From Sipunculus nudus (Eukaryota > Annelida > Sipuncula > Golfingiida > Sipunculidae), in NCBI GenBank assembly GCA_026874595.1, contig CM049320.1:43410714-43474713 (forward strand): a DNA stretch of 64,000 nucleotides. Reading direction: 5' to 3'. Below, one piece after another: positions 36,001 through 48,400 of this stretch. The notes under the pieces were generated by a model. The model was given only the letters and a program-made list of their open reading frames with translations. It did no database searches and was not told the DNA's origin. Both the position numbers and the translations under genes were made by a program. Every line of letters begins with the position of its first letter. Position 1 is the stretch's first letter.

Positions 36001-39000
36001 TCACACAACAAACTGGTACAAAGTGTACCAGGATCTGAGTGTCCACACAACAGACTGGAACAAAGTGTACCAGGCTCTGAGCATCCACACAACAAACTGT
36101 TACAAAGTGTACCGGGCTCTGAGCATTCACACAACAAACTGGTACAAAGTGTACCGGGCTCTGAGCATTCACACAACAAACTGGTACAAAGTGTACCAGG
36201 CTCTGAGCATTCACACAACAGGCTGGCACAAAGTGTACCAGGATCTGAGTGTCCACACAACAGACTGGAACAAAGTGTACCAGGCTCTGAGCATCCACAC
36301 AACAAACTGTTACAAAGTGTACCGGGCTCTGAGCATTCACACAACAAACTGGTACAAAGTGTACCGGGCTCTGAGCATTCACACAACAGGCTGGCACAAA
36401 GTGTACCAGGATCTGAGTGTCCACACAACAGACTGGAACAAAGTGTACCAGGCTCTGAGCATCCACACAACAAACTGTTACAAAGTGTACCGGGCTCTGA
36501 GCATTCACACAACAAACTGGTACAAAGTGTACCGGGCTCTGAGCATTCACACAACAGGCTAGCACAAAGTGTACCAGGATCTGAGTGTCCACACAACAGA
36601 CTGGAACAAAGTGTACTAGGCTCTGAGCATTCACACAACAAACTGGTACAAAGTGTACCAGGCTCTGAGCATTCACACAACAGGCTGGCACAAAGTGTAC
36701 CAGGATCTGAGTGTCCACACAACAGACTGGAACAAAGTGTACCAGGCTCTGAGCATCCACACAACAAACTGTTACAAAGTGTACCGGGCTCTGAGCATTC
36801 ACACAACAAACTGGTACAAAGTGTACCGGGCTCTGAGCATTCACACAACAGGCTGGCACAAAGTGTACCAGGATCTGAGTGTCCACACAACAGACTGGAA
36901 CAAAGTGTTCCAGGCTCTGAGCATCCACACAACAAACTGTTACAAAGTGTACCGGGCTCTGAGCATTCACACAACAAACTGGTACAAAGTGTACCGGGCT
37001 CTGAGCATTCACACAACAGGCTGGCACAAAGTGTACCAGGATCTGAGTGTCCACACAACAGACTGGAACAAAGTGTACTAGGCTCTGAGCATTCACACAA
37101 CAAACTGTTACAAAGTGTACCAGGCTCTGAGCATCCCCACAACAAACTGGTACAAAGTGTACCGGGCTCTGAGCATCCACACAACAGGCTGGCACAAAGT
37201 GTACCAGGATCTGAGTGTCCACACAACACACTGGAACAAAGTGTACCAGGCTCTGAGCATCCACACAACAAACTGTTACAAAGTGTACCAGGCTCTGAGC
37301 ATCCCCACAACAAACTGGTACAAAGTGAACCAGGCTCTGAGCATCCCCACAACAAACTGGTACAAAGTGTACCGGGCTCTGAGCATCCACACAACAGGCT
37401 GGCACAAAGTGTACCAGGATCTGAGTGTCCACACAACAGACTGGAACAAAGTGAACCAGGCTCTGACCATCCACACAACAAACTGTTACAAAGTGTACCG
37501 GGCTCTGAGCATTCACACAACAAACTGGAACAAAGTGTACCAGGCTCTGAGCATCCACACAACAAACTGTTAAAAAGTGTACCGGGCTCTTAGCATCCAC
37601 ACAACAAACTGTTAAAAAGTGTACCGGGCTCTGAGCATCCCCACAACAAACTGGTACAAAGTGTACCGAGCTCTGAGCATCCACACAACAGGCTGGCACA
37701 AAGTGTACCAGGATCTGAGTGTCCACACAACAGACTGGAACAAAGTGTACCAGGCTCTGAGCATCCACACAACAAACTGGTACAAAGTGAACCAGGCTCT
37801 GAGCATCCACACAACAGACTGGAACAAAGTGAACCAGGCTCTGAGCATCCCCACAACAAACTCTTACAAAGTGTACCAGGCTCTGAGCATCCACACAACA
37901 GGCTGGCACAAAGTGTACCAGGATCTGAGTGTCCACACAACAGACTGGAACAAAGTGTACCAGGCTCTGAGCATCCACACAACAAACTGTTACAAAGTGT
38001 ACCGGGCTCTGAGCATTCACACAGCAAACTGGAACAAAGTGTACCGGGCTCTGAGCATCCACACAACAAACTGTTAAAAAGTGTACAAGGCTCTGAGCAT
38101 TCACACAACAGACTAGTACAAAGTGAACCAGGCTCTGAGCATCCACACAACAAACTGTTACAAAGTGTACCGGGCTCTGAACATCCACACATCAAACTGG
38201 TACAAAGTGTACCAGGATCTGAGTGTCCACACAACAGACTGGAACAAAGTGTACCAGGCTCTGAGCATTCACACAACAGACTGGAACAAAGTGTACCAGG
38301 CTCTGAGCATCCCCACAACAAACTGGTACAAAGTGTACCAGGCTCTGAGCATCCTCACAACAGGCTGGTACAAAGTGTACCAGGATCTGAGCATACACAC
38401 AACAGGCTGTTACAAAGTGTACCAGGATCTGAGCATTCACACAACAGGCTGGTACAAAGTGTACCAGGATCTGAGTGTCCACACAACAGACTGGAACAAA
38501 GTGTACCAGGCTCTGAGCATTCACACAACAGACTGGAACAAAGTGTACCAGGCTCTGAGCATCCCCACAACAAACTGGTACAAAGTGTACCAGGCTCTGA
38601 GCATCCACACAACAGGCTGGTACAAAGTGTACCAGGATCTGAGCATTCACACAACAGGCTGGTACAAAGTGTACCAGGATCTGAGCATTCACACAACAGG
38701 CTGGTACAAAGTGTACCAGGATCTGAGTGTCCACACAACAGACTGGAACAAAGTGTACCAGGCTCTGAGCATCCCCACAACAAACTGTTACAAAGTGTAC
38801 CGGGCTCTGAGCATTCACACAACAGACTGGTACAAAGTGAACCAGGCTCTGAGCATCCCCACAACAAACTGGTACAAAGTGTACCAGGCTCTGAGCATCC
38901 CCACAACAAACTGGTACAAAGTGTACCAGGCTCTGAGCATTCACACAACAGGCTGGTACAAAGTGTGGTACAAAGTGTACCAGGCCCTGAGCATCCACAC

Positions 39001-42000
39001 AAAAATCTGTTACTAAGTGTACCAGGCTCTGAGCATCCCCACAACAAACTGTTACAAAGTGTACCGGGCTCTGAGCATCCACACATCAAACTGGTACAAA
39101 GTGTACCAGGCTCTGAGCATCCCCACAACAGGCTGGCACAAAGTGTACTAGGCTCTGAGCATCCACTCAACAGGCTGGCACAAAGTGTACCAGTCTCTGA
39201 CCATCCACACAACAAACAGGTACAAAGTGTACCAGGCTCTGAGCATCCACACAACAAGCTGGTACAAAGTGTATCAGGATCTGAGTGTCCACACAACAGA
39301 CTGGAACAAAGTGTACCAGGCTCTGAGCATCCCCACAACAAACTGTTACAAAGTGTACCAGGCTAAGAGTATCCACACAACAGGCTGGTACAAAGTGTGG
39401 TACAAAGTGTACCAGGCTCTGAGCATCCACACAACAGGCTGGTACAAAGTGTACCAGGATCTGAGTGTCCACACAACAGACTGGAACAAAGTGTACCAGG
39501 ATCTGAGTGTCCACACAACAGGCTGGTACAAAGTGTACCAGGATCTGAGTGTCCACACAACAAACTGTTACAAAGTGTACCAGGCTCTGAGCATCCACAC
39601 AACAAACTGTTACAAAGTTTACTAGACTCTGAGCATCCCCACAACAGGCTGGCACAAAGTGTACCAGGCTCTGAGCATCCACACATCAAACTGGCACAAA
39701 GTGTACCAGGCTCTGAGCATCCACACACCAGACTGGTACAAAGTGTACCAGGTTTTGAGCATCCACACAAAAAACTGGTACAAAGTGTACCAGTCTCTGA
39801 CCGTCCACACAACAAACAGGTACAAAGTGTACCAGGCTCTGAGCATCCCCACAACAGGCTGGCACAAAGTGTACTAGGCTCTGAGCATCCACTCAACAGG
39901 CTGGCACAAAGTGTACCAGGCCCTGAGCATCCACACAACGAACTGTTACAAAGTGTACCAGGCTCTGAGCATCCACACAACAGACTGGTACAAAGTGTAC
40001 TAGGCTCTGAGCATCCACACAACAAACTGTTACAAAGTGTACCAGGCTCTGAGCATCCCCACAACAAACTGGTACAAAGTGTACCAGGCTAAGAGTATCC
40101 ACACAACAGGCTGGTACAAAGTGTACCAGGCTCTGAGCATCCACACAACAAACTGGTACAAAGTGTACCAGGCTCTGAGCATCCACACAACAAACTGGTA
40201 CAAAGTGTACCAGGCTCTGAGCATCCACACAACAAACTGTTACAAAGTGTACCAGGCTCTGAGCATCCACACAACAAACTGGTACAAAGTGTACCAGGCT
40301 CTGAGCATCCACACAACAAACTGGTACAAAGTGTACCAGGCTCTGAGCATCCACACAACAAACTGTTACAAAGTGTACCAGGCTCTGAGCATCCACACAA
40401 CAAACTGGTACAAAGTTTACTAGGCTCTGAGCATCCACACAACAAACTGTTACAAAGTGTACCAGGCTCTGAGCATCCACACAACAAACTGTTACAAAGT
40501 TTACTAGACTCTGAGCATCCCCACAACAGGCTGGCACAAAGTGTACCAGGCTCTGAGCATCCACACAACAGACTGGCACAAAGTGTACCAGGCTCTGAAC
40601 ATCCACACAACAGACTGGTACAAAGTGTACCAGGCTCTGAGCATCCACACATCAAACTGGTACAAAGTGTACCAGGCTCTGAGCATCCACACAACAGGCT
40701 GGCACAAAGTGTACCAGGCTCTGAGCAAACACACAACAGGCTGGCACAAAGTGTACCAGGCTCTGAGCATCCATACATCAAACTGGTACAAAGTGTACCA
40801 GGCTATGAGCATCAATGCAACAAACTGGTACAAAGTGTACCAGGCTATGTGTATCAACACAACAGACTGGTACAAAGTGTACCAGGCTATGAGTATCCAC
40901 ACAACAGACTGGTACAAAGTGTACCAGGCTATGAGCATCCACACAACAAACTGGCAGGCTCTGAGCATCCACACAACAGGCTGGCACAAATTGTACCAGG
41001 CTCGAGCATCCATACAACAAACTGGCACAAAGTGTACAAGGCTCTTAGCATCCACACAAGAGGCTGGTACAAGGTGTACCAGGCTATCAGCATCCCCACA
41101 ACAAACTGTTACAAAGTGTACCAGGCTCTGAGCATCCCCACAACAAGCTGGTACAAAGTGTACCAGGCTCTGGGCATCCACAAAACAGGCTGGCACAAAG
41201 TGTACCAGGCTCTGAGCATCCACACATCAAACTGGTACAAAGTGTACCAGGCTCTGAGCATCCACACATCAAACTGGTACAAAGTGTACCAGGCTATGAG
41301 CATCCACACAACAGACTGGCACAAAGTGTACCAGGCTCTGAGCATCCACACAACAGGCTGGTACAAAGTGTACCAGGCTATGAGCATCCCCGTAACAAAC
41401 TGTTACAAAGTGTACCAGGCTCTGAGCATCCCCACAACAGGCTGGTACAAAGTGTACCAGGCTCTGAGCATCCACACATCAAACTGGTACAAAGTGTACC
41501 AGGCTATGAGCATCCATGCAACAAACTGGTACAAAGTGTACCAGGCTCTGAACATCCACACAACAGACTGGTACAAAGTGTACCAGGCTCTGAGCATCCA
41601 CACATCAAACTGGTACAAAGTGTACCAGGCTCTGAGCATCCACACAACAGGCTGGCACAAAGTGTACCAGGCTCTGAGCAAACACACAACAGGCTGGCAC
41701 AAAGTGTACCAGGCTCTGAGCATCCATACATCAAACTGGTACAAAGTGTACCAGGCTATGAGCATCAATGCAACAAACTGGTACAAAGTGTACCAGGCTA
41801 TGTGTATCAACACAACAGACTGGTACAAAGTGTACCAGGCTATGAGTATCCACACAACAGACTGGTACAAAGTGTACCAGGCTATGAGCATCCACACAAC
41901 AAACTGGCAGGCTCTGAGCATCCACACAACAGGCTGGCACAAATTGTACCAGGCTCGAGCATCCATACAACAAACTGGCACAAAGTGTACAAGGCTCTTA

Positions 42001-44085
42001 GCATCCACACAAGAGGCTGGTACAAGGTGTACCAGGCTATGAGCATCCCCACAACAAACTGTTACAAAGTGTACCAGGCTCTGAGCATCCCCACAACAAG
42101 CTGGTACAAAGTGTACCAGGCTCTGGGCATCCACAAAACAGGCTGGCACAAAGTGTACCAGGCTCTGAGCATCCACACATCAAACTGGTACAAAGTGTAC
42201 CAGGCTCTGAGCATCCACACATCAAACTGGTACAAAGTGTACCAGGCTATGAGCATCCACACAACAGACTGGCACAAAGTGTACCAGGCTCTGAGCATCC
42301 ACACAACAGGCTGGTACAAAGTGTACCAGGCTATGAGCATCCCCGTAACAAACTGTTACAAAGTGTACCAGGCTCTGAGCATCCCCACAACAGGCTGGTA
42401 CAAAGTGTACCAGGCTCTGAGCATCCACACATCAAACTGGTACAAAGTGTACCAGGCTATGAGCATCCATGCAACAAACTGGTACAAAGTGTACCAGGCT
42501 ATGAGCATCCCCGTAACAAACTGTTACAAAGTGTACCAGGCTCTGAGCATCCCCACAACAGGCTGGTACAAAGTGTACCAGGCTCTGAGCATCCATACAT
42601 CAAACTGGTACAAAGTGTACCAGGCTATGAGCATCCATGCAACAAACTGGTACAAAGTGTACCAGGCTATGAGTATCAACACAACAGACTGGTACAAATT
42701 GTACCAGGCTATGTGTATCAACACAACAGACTGGTACAAGGTGTATCAGGCTATGAGTATCCACACAACAGGCTGGTACAAAGTGTACCAGGCTCTGAGC
42801 ATCCACACAACAGGCTGGCACAAAGTGTACCAGGCTCTGAGCATCCACACATCAAACTGGTACAAAGTGTACCAGGCTCTGAGCATCCACACATCAAACT
42901 GGTACAAAGTGTACCAGGCTATGATCATCCATGCAACAAATTGGTACAAAGTGTACCAGGCTATGAGTATCAACACAACAGACTGGTACAAAGTGTACCA
43001 GGCTATGAGCATCCCCACAACAAACTGTTACAAAGTGTACCAGGCTCTGAGCATCCCCACAACAGGCTTGTACAAAGTGTACCAGGCTCTGAGCATCCAG
43101 ACAACAGGCTGGCACAAAGTGTACCAGGCTCTGAGCATCCACACATCAAACTGGTACAAAGTGTACCAGGCTATGAGCATCCATGCAACAAACTGGTACA
43201 AAGTGTACCAGGCTATGAGCATCCCCGTAACAAACTGTTACAAAGTGTACCAGGCTCTGAGCATCCCCACAACAGGCTGGTACAAAGTGTACCAGGCTCT
43301 GAGCATCCATACATCAAACTGGTACAAAGTGTACCAGGCTATGAGCATCCATGCAACAAACTGGTACAAAGTGTACCAGGCTATGAGTATCAACACAACA
43401 GACTGGTACAAATTGTACCAGACTATGTGTATCAACACAACAGACTTGTACAAGGTGTATCAGGCTATGAGTATCCACACAACAGGCTGGTACAAAGTGT
43501 ACCAGGCTCTGAGCATCCACACAACAGGCTGGCACAAAGTGTACCAGGCTCTGAGCATCCACACATCAAACTGGTACAAAGTGTACCAGGCTCTGAGCAT
43601 CCACACATCAAACTGGTACAAAGTGTACCAGGCTATGAGCATCCATGCAACAAATTGGTACAAAGTGTACCAGGCTATGAGTATCAACACAACAGACTGG
43701 TACAAAGTGTACCAGGCTATGAGCATCCCCACAACAAACTGTTACAAAGTGTACCAGGCTCTGAGCATCCCCACAACAGGCTTGTACAAAGTGTACCAGG
43801 CTCTGAGCATCCACACAACAGGCTGGCACAAAGTGTACCAGGCTCTGAGCATCCACACATCAAACTGGTACAAAGTGTACCAGGCTCTGAGCATCCACAC
43901 ATCAAACTGGTACAAAGTGTACCAGGCTATGAGCATCCATGCAACAAACTGTTACAAAGTGTACCAGGCTATGAGTATCAACACAACAGACTGGTACAAA
44001 GTGTACCAGGCTATGAGCATCCACACAACAAACTGGTTCAAAGTGTACCAGGCTATGAGCATCCACACAAATAAATTGGTACAAA
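33080..44085. repeat. 11-kb array of a 42-bp unit, about 262 copies
   Basis: The unit is ggctctgagcatccacacaa followed by caaactggtacaaagtgtacca. The perfect dyad TGGTACA-AAG-TGTACCA is present in most units. Variants (tgttac, ctggcac, ctggaac, ctcttac; ccaggatctgagtgtcc; accgggctc) are ordered in higher-order repeats: 168 bp (4 units) at 36221-37020, 210 bp (5 units) around 34540-34960 and 35260-35680, 953 bp (23 units with a 12- and a 1-base deletion) near 40560-42440, and 714 bp (17 units) near 42460-43890. Because 42 is divisible by 3, frames of up to 1622 codons (minus) and 1101 codons (plus) arise; they are periodic only and contain no domain. It lies in the intron between the two Ig exons. 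Confidence 0.97.
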
Positions 44086-44239
44086 ACTATGATAAAATAT
44101 TTGATGAAAGGTATTGTTGTAGAATGTTGATGTGCAGATTGCTCAGCTTGCTCCGAGTCACATGAGCCAGAGAGTTGGGGTTTGTCAGCCTTTGTGGTTG
44201 TGCATTAACAGGACAAATTGTAACTGTTAGATCAAGAAT

Positions 44240-44428
44240 CTTCAATCTGGAGAGTTTTCTTGTAGACCAGACAGGTGGTGCCACCTACCTTCCTGTCTTT
44301 GTATAATACATTGAATCCCTTTTCTCAAGAGTGTTAATTTGCCATAATGGGCTGAAATTATGCATGTCCATAGTTCTTGGATACCTCTCATCTTGTACTC
44401 AAGACTGGAGATGCCACCTACAATCATT
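44240..44428. repeat. 280-bp-family copy interrupted by copy D
   Basis: Contains 'gacaggtggtgccacctacc' (44272) and ends 'gccacctacaatcatt', directly continued at 47917 by 'tttgcatggtatccatcc'. The uninterrupted form is at 53435-53465. Confidence 0.7.
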
Positions 44429-46543
44429 AGCTCAGCTGACTATAAGTCATCTGAGCTATAGTCGTGGTCCATTGTCCGTCGTCCGTCCGTCTGTCTGTCC
44501 TTCTCTCCGTCCGGATGTCCGTCTGTAAGACTGGTACGTTTTGACACCATTGGACCTACGAATCTGAAATTCGGCATACAGTTAGATGTCCCCAAAATCT
44601 CCTACCATGCCAAAAATTTGGTCAATATGACTTCGTTCCTTTGAGATATTAAGGAAAAACCTCAATCTTTTATTAGAAATCTATTTTCACACTTCAGGAC
44701 TGCCTAATATCAAAACCACTCATCTGGTTTTCTTCATTTTTACCTTAAATATTCCTCTATATGGTTCCTATGTACATGCCAGAAATTAAGTCAGTATTAT
44801 TTAATTTAAAAAAGTTATGGGCCCAAACATAATGGACTTTGTTAAAAAATGAGGAAAGATATTTGGTCACTTAAGACCAAAAGTGTTAAAGGTAGGAACT
44901 TTTTTTCAGTAATACTACTTTAAATAATCAAAATTTAATTGTATACCAAAAATTAGATCAAAATCTGTTAAATTTTTTTAAATATTGGCAAAAATATAAA
45001 ATTGGTACCTTAAATTTTGCCCAAGTTTGACCATGGCACGTTTTTTTCCTGTAACTGCTGTGTATATAATTATCAAAGCATGTTTTTGTTACCATTTCAA
45101 CTGTTAAAACAAAAAATTTCAAACCAGTTGATCAAAAACTGTAGATTTTATTCAAGTTTTCAAGCACCATGTCACATATTGTTTACATCAAGCTAGTGTT
45201 ATGCAGTTTACTAGATCTCAGCTCCCTTGCTTCAGCTCTAAGTTCCTTAAATTTTGCATACAGTTAGATGTCCCCCAAATCCTCTACCATACTAAAAGTT
45301 TGGTCACTCGGACTGCATTCCTTCGAGATATTAAGAAAAAACTTCATTTTTCCATTAAAAACCCATTGTTACACTTTAAGATTGCCTAATATCAAAACCA
45401 CTGATCTGACTTTGATCATATATAATATACATATTTTTCTATATATTCGCTATGCATATGCCAGAAATTATGTCAGTATTGTGTAATTGTTTTAAGTTCT
45501 AGGCCCAAACATAATGCACTTTGTAAAAAATCAAGAAATATATTTACTCTCTTAACATGAAAATTGCTGAAGGTAGAGATTTTTTGCCAGGGATATAACA
45601 TTATTTAATCAAGATTCAATTGTATTACCAAAATTAGTTCTGAATTTTTCAAATTTTATAAGTTATTAGCATAAATATAAAATCAGTACCTTAAATTTTG
45701 GCTAACTTTGACCATGGCATGTTTTTTCCCTGTAAGCATTGTTGATTTAATTTTCATATCTTGCACATGTAAGGATTTTAGCTTCTAAATTCTGAAGTTA
45801 TAAAAGGAATTGGTCAAAAACTAGCTTTTATGAAAGTTTTTATGAGACCATATCACACCTTGGCTGTACTGAAGCCCCTCTTTTATGTCCCCACATTGAC
45901 CTTTCAGGCCAATTATGCATGCTTGAGGCGAGGCACTCTGCAGCCAGCCAGCTCTTGGGTGGCTTCAACTGGATCTAACTGTCCAACCCCCTCCACTAGT
46001 ATTTGTTTAGGCCATAAACATAACAATAAACTTTTTTTTTAATTCTTGGTTTATGATAAGAACTTAAAAAAAATAAATGGAAAAGGAATTTATAGTTAAT
46101 GAGTTACAGGGGATTACCTTGCAATTACTGATCATTTATGGATCTTCCATGGATGGCCAAAATTGTATTTCAAATGATACCATGCAGTCACCATTGGGTA
46201 TTTTTCATTTCAACCATAAAAATGAAAAATAAATAATTAAAATAAATTGTTGTTTACTATTAGGGATTATATGAAGCAAGATAATGATAGACAAGGATGC
46301 AGTAGATTATATTAAATCTAAATTTCCAGGTCTTTTCCAGGTGTTTAACTTGTTGGTTTATATTTATTACAAAATTAAAATAATAAATGCAGTGTACTGG
46401 GCAGTTACATAACACCTTCAGGTCTGACCTACTGCCACTGAAAGTGTCTGGGTCAGGCTGGGTCAGGCAGTAATTACCTGAGAGCCTCTCTTTCTCTCTT
46501 TCTCTCTCTCACCTCTGCTTTTTCTCTTTCTTTCTCCATCTTT

Positions 46544-46582
<39 letters not shown>

Positions 46583-47916
46583 AATTGCCTCCCTTCCTCC
46601 CTCCATCCCATTCTGTTGACAGGTACTATAAACTAGATACATTAGCTATAAATGTTGATGCAATTTAGAAATGTGAATTAACTGAAATATTCACAATCAC
46701 ATGTATGTTATACTGTAAATTTATAGTAACATTTGGAAACTTGGATTAAAATTATGTAATGAAAAAAAGGAATAAATGCAAATATTGTTAATTTTTTCTT
46801 GGCTCAGAATGGGGAAAAAATTATTTGCTTTGTTTCTCCATCTTTGTCTGTTTTAAATATTTAATGTTCATGAATAAAATTTTTTTTTTATAAGCACTGT
46901 TGAATTAAATTTTATATCCTGTTTGTATATGCAAGGGTGTTGTAACTCTCACCATCCCCTTCTTCATCCCACTGAGGCTTTGCTCCTTGGCACTGTGAAC
47001 AATAGTTCTATGGCTATAGCATAAAATTTAATAATTAAAGAAAATATCTACAGAGAGACAGAGGCGTTATAACTCTGATCATAACACAAACCCCCCCCCC
47101 CCCTTCAAGTCATTGCACCTGTGGAATGGGGACGTTATGGCAACTGTATACATATCATAAAATTGATAAAAAAGGTTTACCAAATAAATTGGATCTCATC
47201 AGACAAATGTGTAAACTGTTGAACTGTCACCAGCTTATCAAAAAGGTAACCAATGGAAAGGCATGGTCAGGTCTCAAATATTATTTGCAACATTTTCTTC
47301 AATCATATAAACCAACCATGGCCCAGATTACCTCTTCCTCTCAAACATTATCTACATTTCATCATATTTTTAAGATTTTAACCTTCCAGGTGGTTCAGTA
47401 CTGTTGACCATTTTTCCATAGGTATCTATGTACATGCCAGAAATTATGTCAATATTGTGTAATATGTAGACGTGAGGGGCATCAAAATAATGCACCTTGT
47501 CAAGACCAATCTTGTCAAGATATCATGTCATACAGTCACAAATTCATAAATCCTCACATCAGCATAGTTAATCATAACCTTGTATCTGTCAAATTGAACT
47601 CTTGCAGTTTTCCGTACACTATAGATCCTTCAACAAATAGCCTTATCATCATTATACCACTGCTTAGCATATTGTCATTGCATTCATATTTGCTCAAATA
47701 AATTGCTTTTTTCGACCCCTCCCAAATAAATAAAAAATAAACCACTATATGTTACTCCATATTAATCCATCAGTCAGGTTATTTCATATATCATTTACTC
47801 ACATATTACATGACCATGATATTCTAAGCTTTATCTACTCAGTATAGTATCACAATGGTGATACATTTATAGTCCAATCATGATCAGCTGAGCGCCGTGA
47901 CCCATGGGTCCCTTGT
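44429..47916 (+). mobile_element. Dispersed 'agctcagctgac' element, copy D (3.5 kb, most complete)
   Basis: Starts agctcagctgactataag, then ccgtccgtctgtctgtcc (44480-44525). It ends 'gagcgccgtgacccatggg' 'tcccttgtt'. The ends are fixed by the host repeat, which is continuous if the element is removed. Contains two head-like modules (44429 and about 45200), a CT microsatellite and a poly-C tract. A 93-codon + frame at 47126-47407 has no recognised domain. No enzyme is encoded. Confidence 0.8.
46486..46605. repeat. CT-rich microsatellite
   Basis: Nearly uninterrupted tctctctc/ctttct over about 120 bp inside copy D. Confidence 0.9.
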
Positions 47917-48155
47917 TTTTGCATGGTATCCATCCATGTGTTTGTCATATGTTTTTCTTTGTGATTGGTTCAATGTTTTGAGCTGAAATTGTGCATGTCT
48001 TTTGATCTTGAATCTCAAGGCTTGTGGCGCTATCTGTAATCATATTTGCATGGCATCCATCTGTGTGTTTGCTTTGGGTTAAATTGCTCATTTCTCAGGA
48101 ATGATTCAATAAATTGGTCCCAAATTTAGCATGTCCATCCCTCTTGGAGTGTTTT
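47917..48155. repeat. 280-bp-family copy, continuation after copy D
   Basis: Reads 'tttgcatggtatccatcc', 'gcttgtggcgctatctg', 'tttgggttaaattgctca', typical of the family. It ends at 'cttggagtgttt', where the next element begins. Confidence 0.7.
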
Positions 48156-48400
48156 TAGCAAACCTGGGAGCTTATGTGATGGTGCGTCATCGTCCGTCAT
48201 GCGTCATCCATTGTCTGTAAGTTAACCCATAATTTCTCAAAAATGGCAGGAGCTAGCATCACCAAACTTTATGCAAATAATCAGTCATCTAAAAAACTCT
48301 ATCAGATTTGGCCCTTTTTTTATGCCCCGGCCACAAAGTGGCAGGGGCATATAGTTTTACCCATACCCGTCATTCCGTCATTCCGAAATCAAACAGTTGT

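Noticed and set aside
33320-38188. 1622-codon minus-strand open frame and other giant frames in the 42-bp array
   Set aside because: Purely periodic, overlapping in several frames on both strands, no domain or signal peptide, and interrupted by stops in neighbouring units. It lies within an intron of the + strand gene.
33080-44085. CRISPR array
   Set aside because: Units are head-to-tail with no unique spacers, and the context is eukaryotic.
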